24,638 nt of DNA from assembly GCA_003520425.1 (NCBI GenBank), contig DOUU01000426.1, forward strand, positions 2,390-27,027, written 5' to 3'. Made by a program: the position numbers and the translations under genes. Positions 15,581 to 22,541 of this stretch are shown one piece after another. The stretch comes from Deltaproteobacteria bacterium. GTDB taxonomy: Bacteria > Myxococcota_A > UBA9160. The notes beneath the pieces were generated by a model that was not told the DNA's origin, searched no databases, and saw only the letters and a list, made by a program, of their open reading frames with translations. Positions within the stretch are counted from its first letter, which is position 1. The number at the start of each line of letters is the position of its first letter.

Positions 15581-16777
15581 ATGGCCCTCTCCGCCCAATT
15601 CGCAGTCTCTCCCGAGTCCGTCGGGATCGATTCCACCAAGCTCGAGCGAGTTTTTGAACGCGCCGAACGCGAGGTGGCGGAGGGCGCGCTGCCGTCGTGT
15701 CAAGTCGCGGTCGCGCGCAACGGCAAGCTCGCGGGCATGCGGACCTTTGGAAGCGTGACCCACGAAGGTCGGCCCGCTCCTGCAACGAACGAAACGCTCT
15801 ACGTGGTGTTCTCGTGCACCAAGGCCATCACGTCCACGGCGGCCTGGCTCCTGTTCGAGGAGGGCAAGCTCGGTCTTCGGGAGCGAGTCGCAGACATCAT
15901 TCCCGAGTTTGGGACGAACGGGAAGGACCGCGTCACCGTGGAACAACTGTTTACCCACACCGCAGGTTTTCCCTACGCGCCGTACCCTCCTTCGGAATGG
16001 CAGGACCGCGACGCGCGCCTCGCCCGCTTTGCACGCTGGCGCCTCAACTTCGAGCCCGGTTCGCGCATGGAGTACCACGCCACGTCCTCCATGTGGGTGA
16101 TCGCATCGATCCTGGAGCGGCGCTCGGGCCAGAAGTTCGACGAGTTTGTTCGCCAACGGATTGCCGCTCCCCTCGGTCTCGAAGACCTCTACGTGGGTGT
16201 TCCCCGTGATCAGCACGACCGCGTGGCCGACGTGGTTCACGTGGGTCCTGTACTCTCGCCCGAGGAGCTCTCGAAGCTGGGATTCCCGGTGAACCCGCAG
16301 AGTGAAGTCACCGAAGCAGCGCTCGAGGCATTCAATCAGCCCGAGGCTCGCGCCGCGGGTGTCCCCGGTGGGGGAGGGACGATGACCGCGGGCGACCTCG
16401 CGCTCTTCTATCAAGCGCTGCTGCGCGACGCCGAGTCCCACGAGGGCCCGCGCGTGTGGTCCCGCGAGACCGTGGCGCGGGGCCTTGAGATCCGTACCGG
16501 GGAGCTGCGAGATCCGATGATCGGGCGCCTCGCGAACCGCAGCCTTGGCCTTGTGGTCGCCGGAGAGACCGACCGGGCCTTTCGCGGCTTCGGCCATACG
16601 AACTCCGCGCGAACCTTCGGCCACATGGGCGCGGGCGGCCAGGTCGCGTGGGCGGACCCCGAGACCGGAATCTCCTTCGGCTACTGCACCAACGGCTGTG
16701 ATCGCAACCCGCTCCGACAAGGCCGCCGCGGGGTGGGGCTTTCGAGCCGAGCGGCCTCCTGCCTGCTCGACGCATGA
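15581..16777 (+). CDS. Serine hydrolase, class C beta-lactamase/family VIII esterase type
   Basis: A 398-residue penicillin-binding/beta-lactamase-fold serine hydrolase. The SxxK motif is VFSCTKAI (nucleophile Ser78, Lys81). The second motif is a Tyr in YHATS (Tyr165; the usual YxN Asn is not present). The third is GHMGAGG (His348-Met-Gly, replacing KTG). This combination is typical of EstB-like family VIII esterases rather than true beta-lactamases, so ester hydrolysis is the likely activity. There is no signal peptide, which also argues for a cytoplasmic esterase. It leads the catabolic operon: its TGA overlaps the P450 ATG (ATGA at 16774). The start has no Shine-Dalgarno but sits next to a -10-like hexamer. 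Confidence 0.9.
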   Translation: MALSAQFAVSPESVGIDSTKLERVFERAEREVAEGALPSCQVAVARNGKLAGMRTFGSVTHEGRPAPATNETLYVVFSCTKAITSTAAWLLFEEGKLGLRERVADIIPEFGTNGKDRVTVEQLFTHTAGFPYAPYPPSEWQDRDARLARFARWRLNFEPGSRMEYHATSSMWVIASILERRSGQKFDEFVRQRIAAPLGLEDLYVGVPRDQHDRVADVVHVGPVLSPEELSKLGFPVNPQSEVTEAALEAFNQPEARAAGVPGGGGTMTAGDLALFYQALLRDAESHEGPRVWSRETVARGLEIRTGELRDPMIGRLANRSLGLVVAGETDRAFRGFGHTNSARTFGHMGAGGQVAWADPETGISFGYCTNGCDRNPLRQGRRGVGLSSRAASCLLDA

Positions 16778-18030
16778 GCGCGGAAGAACAGGCGCGCGAC
16801 TCGTTCGTCCACTGGCTGAACCCCTTCGACCCGGCCTTCCGCGACAACCCGTACTCGACCTACCACCGCCTGCGCGAACGGGATCCGATCCATCTTCTGC
16901 CAGAGTTCAACCTGTGGTGCCTCACACGCTACACGGATGTGCAGGCGGTGCTGCGCGATCCCCGCTTTTCTTCCGAACCCACGTCGGACGATCCGAACCT
17001 GTTCCGCAATCTGCGCGAGTCGGGCGGTGAGCTCGGGCCACTGGCCCAGACGATGTTGCACTGGATGCCGCTCAAGGATCCGCCCCACCACACGCGGCTG
17101 CGCGACCTTGTGAACAAGGCCTTCACCCCTCGCCACATCGAAGCCATGCGTCCGCGGATCGGCGCCATCGTGGAGCAGCTCCTCGAGCCCGTCGTGGAAG
17201 CCGGTCGCATGGACCTTGTGCGCGACCTCGCGCACCCGCTGCCGGTTATCGTGATCGCGGAGATGCTCGGTGTGCCCGTTGCGGACCAGGGCGAGCTCAA
17301 GCAGTGGTCGGACGACATGGCCCTTGCGCTTGATCCGCTCCAGGTGGGGGCGCACCGCGAGGAAGGCGATCGGGCTGTGCGCGAGATGACGAAGCTCTTC
17401 GAGCGCGTGGTCCAGGCGCGCCGGCGCGCACCCCGTGACGATCTGCTCTCGGCGTTGCTCGCCGCGGAAGAGCAGGGAGACCGTCTGTCGATGGACGAGC
17501 TCCTTGCGACCTGCGTGCTCTTGCTGTTCGCCGGGAACGAGACCACGACGAACCTTCTGGGCAACGGGGTGCTGGCACTCCTGCAAAATCCCCACGAGCT
17601 CGGGCTGCTGCAGCAGGATCCGTCCCTCGTCCGTGGTGCGGTCGAAGAGCTGCTGCGTTATGACAGCCCGCTCCAGTTCGCGGCACGCGTCGCGAAGCAG
17701 GACGTCGAAATCGACGGACGCACCCTTCGGGCGGGCCAGCGTGCGATGCTGATCCTTGGATCCGCGAACCACGACCCCGCCCAGTTCCCCGACCCCGACC
17801 GTCTCGATGTCCGACGTTCAGACCATCGCCATCTTGCCTTCGGCTTTGGGACCCACTTTTGCCTGGGCGCGGGCCTCGCGCGGGCGGAGGCGCAGATCGC
17901 GCTCGATACCCTGGTGCGACGCTTGCCGGGATTGCGCCTCGGTGCCGAGCCTCCGGTGCGCCGGCCGAGCATCGCGCTGCGCGGACTCTCGAGCCTGCCC
18001 GTGGTGTTCGAGGGCAGGCGCTCCCACTAG
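16774..18030 (+). CDS. Cytochrome P450
   Basis: A 418-residue soluble bacterial class I P450. The oxygen-activation I-helix motif is FAGNETT (253-258 core, with Glu256-Thr257). The ExxR motif is EELLR (Glu292, Arg295). The haem loop is FGFGTHFCLGAG with axial ligand Cys363. The DPPHHTRLR and FAARVAKQDVEIDG segments are also characteristic. It should hydroxylate or otherwise oxidise a hydrophobic substrate using an external ferredoxin and reductase, neither of which is in this window. By eye it looks closer to CYP107-like soluble P450s than to steroid CYP125. Translationally coupled to the serine hydrolase (ATGA overlap) and followed after 18 nt by the first acyl-CoA dehydrogenase, so it probably belongs to a catabolic pathway. 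Confidence 0.95.
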   Translation: MSAEEQARDSFVHWLNPFDPAFRDNPYSTYHRLRERDPIHLLPEFNLWCLTRYTDVQAVLRDPRFSSEPTSDDPNLFRNLRESGGELGPLAQTMLHWMPLKDPPHHTRLRDLVNKAFTPRHIEAMRPRIGAIVEQLLEPVVEAGRMDLVRDLAHPLPVIVIAEMLGVPVADQGELKQWSDDMALALDPLQVGAHREEGDRAVREMTKLFERVVQARRRAPRDDLLSALLAAEEQGDRLSMDELLATCVLLLFAGNETTTNLLGNGVLALLQNPHELGLLQQDPSLVRGAVEELLRYDSPLQFAARVAKQDVEIDGRTLRAGQRAMLILGSANHDPAQFPDPDRLDVRRSDHRHLAFGFGTHFCLGAGLARAEAQIALDTLVRRLPGLRLGAEPPVRRPSIALRGLSSLPVVFEGRRSH

Positions 18031-18048
18031 CCGAGCCACAGGAGAGCG

Positions 18049-19266
18049 ATGGACCTTCGCTACAGCCGGGAGTACGAAGAATACCGCCGGGAAGTTCGCG
18101 AGTTCTTGAAGGGGCACTGGCCGCCTTCCGGTGAGGCGGCGCAGGGCTCGCAAGCCGAGCAAGCGGCACGCTTCCGCGCACTCGCCATCCAACGCGGCTA
18201 TGTCGCCCGCTCGATCCCCGCGGCCTATGGCGGCTCCGAACAGCCGCCGGATGTCCTCAAAGCCGTGATCATCGCCGAGGAGTTCGGGCGCGCTCGTGCG
18301 CCGGCGGACGTGCGGGGCATCGGTGCCTCGATGCTGGTGCCGACGCTCCTCGAGCACGGGCGCGAGGACCAGAAGCTGCGCTTCATCCCGCCCACGATCC
18401 GCGGCGAGATGCAGTGGTGCCAGGGTTACAGCGAACCTGGCTCCGGCAGCGACCTCGCATCGCTCAAGACGCGCGCGGAGCTCATCGACGGCGAGTGGGT
18501 GGTGAACGGCCAGAAAATCTGGACGAGCGGCGCCCAGATCGCGCACTACATGTTCTGCCTCTGTCGCACGGAACCCGGCGCGCCGAAGCATGCGGGCATC
18601 TCCTATCTGCTGATTGACATGAAATCGCCGGGAGTCGAGGTACGACCGCTGCGGCAGATGACGGGGACGGCGGACTTCAATGAGGTCTTTCTCACCAACG
18701 TGCGGATCCCGGCGGACCACATCGTGGGCAAGCGCGGCGAGGGCTGGACGGTTTCGCGCTCGACCCTGAAACACGAGCGCAACATGATCGGGGATGCCGC
18801 CGGCTCGCGCGTGCTGTTTGAGGGCCTCGTGCGCCTTGCGCGGGAGACCAAGCGCAACGGAAAGCGGGCCATCGACGATTCAGACGTGCGGCAACAGTTG
18901 GCAGCGCTCGAGGGGTACGTGCTTTCCCATCAGTACTCGGGCTATCGCCAGCTCACCCTGGCCGCGCGCGGCAAGGACGCTGGAATCGCGGGCATGATGA
19001 ACAAGCTGACGTCGACGAACATCGGCCACAGCGTCGCCAGGCTCGCACTCGACCTGCTCGGAGACGAAGGTCTGCTTGCGCCGACGAACGAGGCGCGGGG
19101 GATCCGTCTGCTGCCCCGAGGCCATGCCGGCTGGATCACCCAGAATATGTGGTCGCTCGGCGTCGCCATCGCCGGGGGGAGCGCCAACATTCAGCGCAAC
19201 GTGATCGCCGAGCGGGGCCTCGGCCTCCCGCGCGACTTCGCGGCCCAGCGCGAGGGCTCACGGTGA
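18049..19266 (+). CDS. Acyl-CoA dehydrogenase, likely catalytic subunit
   Basis: A 405-residue FAD-dependent acyl-CoA dehydrogenase introducing an alpha-beta double bond into an acyl-CoA. Landmarks: GYSEPGSGSDLASL (126-138, FAD/substrate loop), WVVNGQKIWTSGA, and the C-terminal GGSANIQRNVIAERGLGLPRD. The usual C-terminal catalytic Glu is absent (GGSAN at 376-380). KHERNMIG has Glu243 at the position used by isovaleryl-CoA dehydrogenase and the catalytic FadE29-type subunits, so this is probably the active subunit. AGGAGAG precedes ATG 18049. The stop overlaps the GTG of the next dehydrogenase (GTGA), consistent with a 1:1 heteromeric enzyme. Confidence 0.93.
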   Translation: MDLRYSREYEEYRREVREFLKGHWPPSGEAAQGSQAEQAARFRALAIQRGYVARSIPAAYGGSEQPPDVLKAVIIAEEFGRARAPADVRGIGASMLVPTLLEHGREDQKLRFIPPTIRGEMQWCQGYSEPGSGSDLASLKTRAELIDGEWVVNGQKIWTSGAQIAHYMFCLCRTEPGAPKHAGISYLLIDMKSPGVEVRPLRQMTGTADFNEVFLTNVRIPADHIVGKRGEGWTVSRSTLKHERNMIGDAAGSRVLFEGLVRLARETKRNGKRAIDDSDVRQQLAALEGYVLSHQYSGYRQLTLAARGKDAGIAGMMNKLTSTNIGHSVARLALDLLGDEGLLAPTNEARGIRLLPRGHAGWITQNMWSLGVAIAGGSANIQRNVIAERGLGLPRDFAAQREGSR

Positions 19267-20354
19267 ATTTCGGGCTCTCGGAAGAGCAGGAACTGCTCCA
19301 AGATACGGTCCGGCGATTCCTCGAGGAGCACTGGCCGGCGAAGAAGCTCCGCGCGCTCTTCGACGGCCCTTCCGGGCACGACGCCGACCTGTGGCGTGGC
19401 ATGGCGGAGCTCGGCCTCCTGGGCCTCACGGTGGAAGAGAAGGCCGGCGGCGCGGGCCTTGAGCTTCTCGACCTCGCGCTCGTGGCGGAGGTTCTCGGGA
19501 GCTTCGCTGCTCCGGGGCCCTTCCTCGGTCACAGCCTCGCCACCCTCGCGCTCTCGTGGGGCGGGAGTGAGGCGCAGAAGGACCGCTGGCTTCCCCGTCT
19601 TGCCTCGGGTGAGGCGCTCGCCACGTTCGCGCTGCTCGAAGCGGGCGGCGGCTGGGATCCCGCGGAGTGGGGCGCCCGCCTGCTCTCGGCCGGCACGGGA
19701 CTGCGACTGTCGGGCCAAAAGATTCACGTTCCGGCCGCCGAGATCGCCGACGTGTTCGTCGTGGGCGTGGCAGGCGGGGGGCTCGCGCTGGTCGAGCGCG
19801 CCGGCGAAGGCCTCTGCATCGAGGCGATCGAAGGCGTCGACCAGACCCGAAGGGTCTGTCGTGTGGCGTTTGAGGGCGCCACCGCCGACCTGCTGCCCGG
19901 TGGCAACGAAGCCGCCCCGCGCGTCCGCGATGCCGGCCTCGTCCTCTTGGCCGCCGATGCCTTTGGCGGCGCTTCGCGGTGCGTCGAGCTCGCGGTCGAG
20001 TACGCGAAGAACCGGGTCCAGTTCGGGGTCACGATCGGCCATTTCCAGGCGGTGAAGCATCAGCTCGCGAACATGGCGGTGGAGATCGAGCCGGCGCGGA
20101 GCCTCTACTGGTATGCGGCCCATGCCTTCGACCACCTTCCGGCGGAATCGCAGCGCCATGCGGCGCTTGCCAAGGCACACCTCACGGACCGCTTCATGCA
20201 GATCGCGCGCGACACCGTAGAGGTGCATGGAGGGATCGGCTTCACCTGGGAGTGCGACGTGCAAATCTGGTACAAGCGTGCGATGTTCGATCGCGCGTTT
20301 CTTGGCACGCCAGCGGTGCACCGCGAGCGCGCGGCGCGCCTCGCCGGATGGTAA
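19263..20354 (+). CDS. Acyl-CoA dehydrogenase-like partner subunit
   Basis: A 363-residue acyl-CoA dehydrogenase-fold protein, shorter than usual. The N-terminal helical domain (NFGLSEEQELLQDTVRRFLEE) and C-terminal domain (YAKNRVQFGVTIGHFQAVKH; VHGGIGFTWECDVQ, about 321-334) are clear. Neither catalytic-Glu position is filled: the first is LVLLAADAFGG and the C-terminal end reads FLGTP. The middle beta domain is poorly conserved. This profile fits the non-catalytic half of alpha2beta2 dehydrogenases of the FadE28-FadE29 type. The start is GTG 19263, overlapping the first dehydrogenase's stop, with GAGGG upstream; a longer frame from 19149 would add an Arg-rich, non-homologous tail. Confidence 0.88.
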   Translation: MNFGLSEEQELLQDTVRRFLEEHWPAKKLRALFDGPSGHDADLWRGMAELGLLGLTVEEKAGGAGLELLDLALVAEVLGSFAAPGPFLGHSLATLALSWGGSEAQKDRWLPRLASGEALATFALLEAGGGWDPAEWGARLLSAGTGLRLSGQKIHVPAAEIADVFVVGVAGGGLALVERAGEGLCIEAIEGVDQTRRVCRVAFEGATADLLPGGNEAAPRVRDAGLVLLAADAFGGASRCVELAVEYAKNRVQFGVTIGHFQAVKHQLANMAVEIEPARSLYWYAAHAFDHLPAESQRHAALAKAHLTDRFMQIARDTVEVHGGIGFTWECDVQIWYKRAMFDRAFLGTPAVHRERAARLAGW

Positions 20355-21259
20355 GGCGCCCCGACCCGCAAGAGCGGCCGCTCGTGCACCTCATCGACGG
20401 TCACGTCTACGTGTTTCGCGCCTTCTACGCCATGCCCGACATGGTGGCACCGGACGGGACTCCCACCGGCGCCACCTACGGTTTTGCAGGCACCCTCCTC
20501 AAATACCTCGCCGAGCACGCCGTGACGCATGCGGCGTTGTGTTTCGACTTCGCCATGGAAAGCTTCCGCAACGAGGTCTTTCCGCCCTACAAGGCCACCC
20601 GCGGGACCCCGCCCGAGGACCTGGTCCCTCAATTCGGTCTGTGCGCAGAGGTGGCGCGCGCGCTCGGAGTGCCGGTGTTTGCCCGGGAGCGCTACGAAGC
20701 CGACGACCTCCTTGCGACCCTTGCCGCGAAGCTCGTTTCACAAGAAGCGGACGTCGTCGTCGTGACGAGTGACAAGGACCTAGCCCAGCTGGTTCGAGAG
20801 GACGCGAGCGTCGTGCTCTACGACCTCGCTCGCGACGCGACGCTGGACGCAAGCGGCGTACGGGCGAGGTTCGGGGTCGATCCCGAGCAGATCCCGGACT
20901 ACCTCGGCTTGGTCGGCGACGCGGTTGACAACCTCCCCGGAGTGCCGGGTGTGGGGCCGCGCACTGCTTCCGCCGCCCTTCGGGCTTTTCGCGCGATCGA
21001 GGGCATTCCCGCCGATCCTCGCGCCTGGGCGGGCGTTCCGGTGCGCGGTGCGGCGCGCCTTGCGCGAGCCATCGACCATCACCGCGAGCAGGCGTTGCGC
21101 GTGCGCGAGCTCGCCACGGTCGAACGCGAGGTCCCGGGAGTGCGCTGCGGGCTTCATAGCCTCGCTTATCGGGGAGCCTACCGCGATCGCGTGTCCCCGC
21201 TCTTCGAGCGTCTCGGCTGGCGGGGGATCGAGGCGCGGATTGCGCGCTGGCGAGGGTGA
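20348..21259 (+). CDS. Stand-alone 5'-3' exonuclease (PolA N-domain/FEN-like)
   Basis: A 303-residue structure-specific 5' nuclease like the N-terminal domain of DNA polymerase I, without polymerase domains. HLIDGHVYVFRAFYAMP gives the first metal-binding Asp. YEADDLLATLA (Asp119/Asp120) and TSDKDLAQL (Asp142, Asp144) form the metal cluster. GDAVDNLPGVPGVGPRTA (Asp191, Asp194) is the last metal site plus the helix-3-turn-helix DNA-binding motif. Probable role: flap or RNA-primer removal and repair. ATG 20348 overlaps the end of the dehydrogenase by 7 nt; GTG 20384 is an alternative start. It is convergent with the radical SAM gene 20 nt away. Confidence 0.92.
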   Translation: MVRRPDPQERPLVHLIDGHVYVFRAFYAMPDMVAPDGTPTGATYGFAGTLLKYLAEHAVTHAALCFDFAMESFRNEVFPPYKATRGTPPEDLVPQFGLCAEVARALGVPVFARERYEADDLLATLAAKLVSQEADVVVVTSDKDLAQLVREDASVVLYDLARDATLDASGVRARFGVDPEQIPDYLGLVGDAVDNLPGVPGVGPRTASAALRAFRAIEGIPADPRAWAGVPVRGAARLARAIDHHREQALRVRELATVEREVPGVRCGLHSLAYRGAYRDRVSPLFERLGWRGIEARIARWRG

Positions 21260-21278
21260 TTCGCGGTGGGGCGGGCGC

Positions 21279-22355
21279 TCACCCAAAGAGGTCGAGCTGC
21301 GCTCCGCCCGCCCTGCGAAAGCCCCTCGTCGAGAGCTCCCACGACCGGCGTTCGATCCCCGCGCGCCGTACGGCCAATGCGAACATCGCCTCGATCTGTC
21401 GGGCAAAGACGCCTTCCCCCGTCATGCGCGAACCGAAACGCGGGTCGCTCAGGCGCCCACCGCGCACGTCTTGGATGCGGTGGAGCACCTTGTCTTTTCG
21501 CTCGGGGTAATGGTGGGCAAGCCAATCCGCGAAAAGCTGCTTCAGCCCATGGGGGAGACGGAGCATCACGTATCCCGCGGAGCGGGCTCCCGCGCGCGCC
21601 GCAGCGGCGACCAGCGCAGGGATCTCGGAATCGTTCAGGGCGGGAATCACCGGGGCCACCAGGACTCCGACCGGGACGCCGGCCTGCGCGAGGGTATGGA
21701 TCGCGCCTAGGCGTCGTTCGGGCCTCGAAGCGCGCGGCTCAAGTCGCCGCGCGAGTTCGGAGTCGAGGGTGGTGAGCGAGATCAGCACGAGTGCGGCGCC
21801 GACCTCGGCGAGCGTGCGCAGGAGATCGGCGTCCCGGGTGACCAGATGATTCTTGGTCACGACCACAACGGGGTTGCGGAAGGCAGCCAGAACCTCGAGA
21901 CACCGCCGCGTGAGACCGAGTCGGCGCTCCGCAGGTTGGTAGGGATCCGTGACGCCCGAGAGCGCGATCACCCGAGGTCGCCAGCTCGGCTTCGAGAGCT
22001 CGCGTTCCAAAAGACGCGGCGCATCCTCTTTCACGAAGATCCGACTCTCAAAGTCAAGGCCGGCGGAGAGACCGAGGTACTCGTGTGTGGGTCTCGCATA
22101 GCAATAGACGCAGCCGTGTTCGCAGCCGCGATAGGGATTCACACTGGTGTCGAAGCCGACGTCGGGGCTGTCGTTGTGCGCCAGAATCTTGCGCGTCGGA
22201 TCGCGGTAGAGCTCGGTCTGAAGGGAGCCGGGCGGATCGTCTTCGTCCTGGGCTCCTGCGACGGTATCGAGCTGCGGCTCGTAGGAGAGGCGCTCAAAGC
22301 GCCCCGTGGGATTGCCCATGGCTCCGCGGCCGCGCGTCGTTTCCTGGGTCGGCAT
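21279..22355 (-). CDS. PA0069-family radical SAM protein
   Basis: A 358-residue radical SAM enzyme of the PA0069/SplB-like group. The N-terminal RGRGAMGNPTGRFE, the YRGCEHGCVYCYARPTHEYLG block with cluster cysteines Cys78, Cys82 and Cys85 (CX3CX2C), ALSGVTDPYQPAE and the C-terminal QLDLFG are characteristic. It should bind a 4Fe-4S cluster and cleave S-adenosylmethionine. The family is related to spore photoproduct lyase, but its substrate is not established. No Shine-Dalgarno precedes the ATG; a TAGACT lies 8 nt upstream. It is downstream of the M1 aminopeptidase on the same strand but separated by strong hairpins, so it is probably a separate transcript. Confidence 0.93.
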   Translation of the reverse strand: MPTQETTRGRGAMGNPTGRFERLSYEPQLDTVAGAQDEDDPPGSLQTELYRDPTRKILAHNDSPDVGFDTSVNPYRGCEHGCVYCYARPTHEYLGLSAGLDFESRIFVKEDAPRLLERELSKPSWRPRVIALSGVTDPYQPAERRLGLTRRCLEVLAAFRNPVVVVTKNHLVTRDADLLRTLAEVGAALVLISLTTLDSELARRLEPRASRPERRLGAIHTLAQAGVPVGVLVAPVIPALNDSEIPALVAAAARAGARSAGYVMLRLPHGLKQLFADWLAHHYPERKDKVLHRIQDVRGGRLSDPRFGSRMTGEGVFARQIEAMFALAVRRAGIERRSWELSTRGFRRAGGAQLDLFG

Positions 22356-22363
22356 TCGCCGAA

Positions 22364-22369
22364 AGTCTA
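22364..22369 (-). promoter_or_regulatory. Candidate -10 hexamer of a leaderless radical SAM mRNA
   Basis: Reading on the minus strand, TAGACT ends 8 nt before the ATG at 22355. A TTGACC lies further upstream, but the 23-nt spacing is too long for a standard -35/-10 pair. Confidence 0.4.
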
Positions 22370-22380
22370 CCGAACGCGAG

Positions 22381-22446
22381 CGAGGGCGCGGCGGTCAAGG
22401 GGAGCGCCCGGGCGAGCCCCCGTCGCCACGGGGGCTCGCGCCCTCG
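22381..22446 (-). terminator. Nested strong hairpins after the M1 aminopeptidase
   Basis: The inner stem is a perfect 12-bp repeat, GCGAGCCCCCGT (22412-22423) / ACGGGGGCTCGC (22428-22439), with a 4-nt loop. The outer stem is a perfect 10-bp repeat, CGAGGGCGCG (22381-22390) / CGCGCCCTCG (22437-22446). The right arms overlap by 3 nt, so the full stems compete slightly. Located about 100 nt past the aminopeptidase stop and upstream of the radical SAM promoter. There is no T-run, so any termination would be by an atypical mechanism. Confidence 0.5.
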
Positions 22447-22533
22447 GAGAAGGGACCCCTGGCGAGCCCCGGCCCCTGCGCGGAGTGCCCTTTCGGGCCA
22501 AGGGCGCGCGTGCGCCAAGCCGCAGGCGAGCCC
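22411..22533 (+). repeat. Short repeated GGCGAGCCC motif
   Basis: GGCGAGCCC occurs three times in direct orientation (22411-22419, 22461-22469, 22525-22533); the first two share a tenth base. An inverted near-copy, GGGGCTCGC, is at 22431-22439. All lie in the gap between the aminopeptidase and radical SAM genes. Confidence 0.6.
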
Positions 22534-22541
22534 GCTGCCTT

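Noticed and set aside
13268..16720. Very long open frame (1150 codons) on the minus strand opposite sucA and the serine hydrolase
   Set aside because: It spans two well-identified genes on the other strand, and its translation has no recognisable family; an antisense open frame is expected at this GC content.
15581..16777. Calling the serine hydrolase a beta-lactamase resistance gene
   Set aside because: No signal peptide, no KTG motif and no YxN Asn; the SxxK...Y...HxG pattern fits family VIII esterases.
16774..18030. Assigning the P450 as a CYP125 cholesterol hydroxylase because of its neighbours
   Set aside because: The I-helix and haem-loop context look more like CYP107-type soluble P450s, and the gene order alone is not enough.
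21254..21284. Inverted repeat GGGTGA / TCACCC spanning the two convergent stop codons
   Set aside because: Only 6 bp with a 19-nt loop, and it arises because both genes end in a Gly codon plus TGA; too weak to call a terminator.
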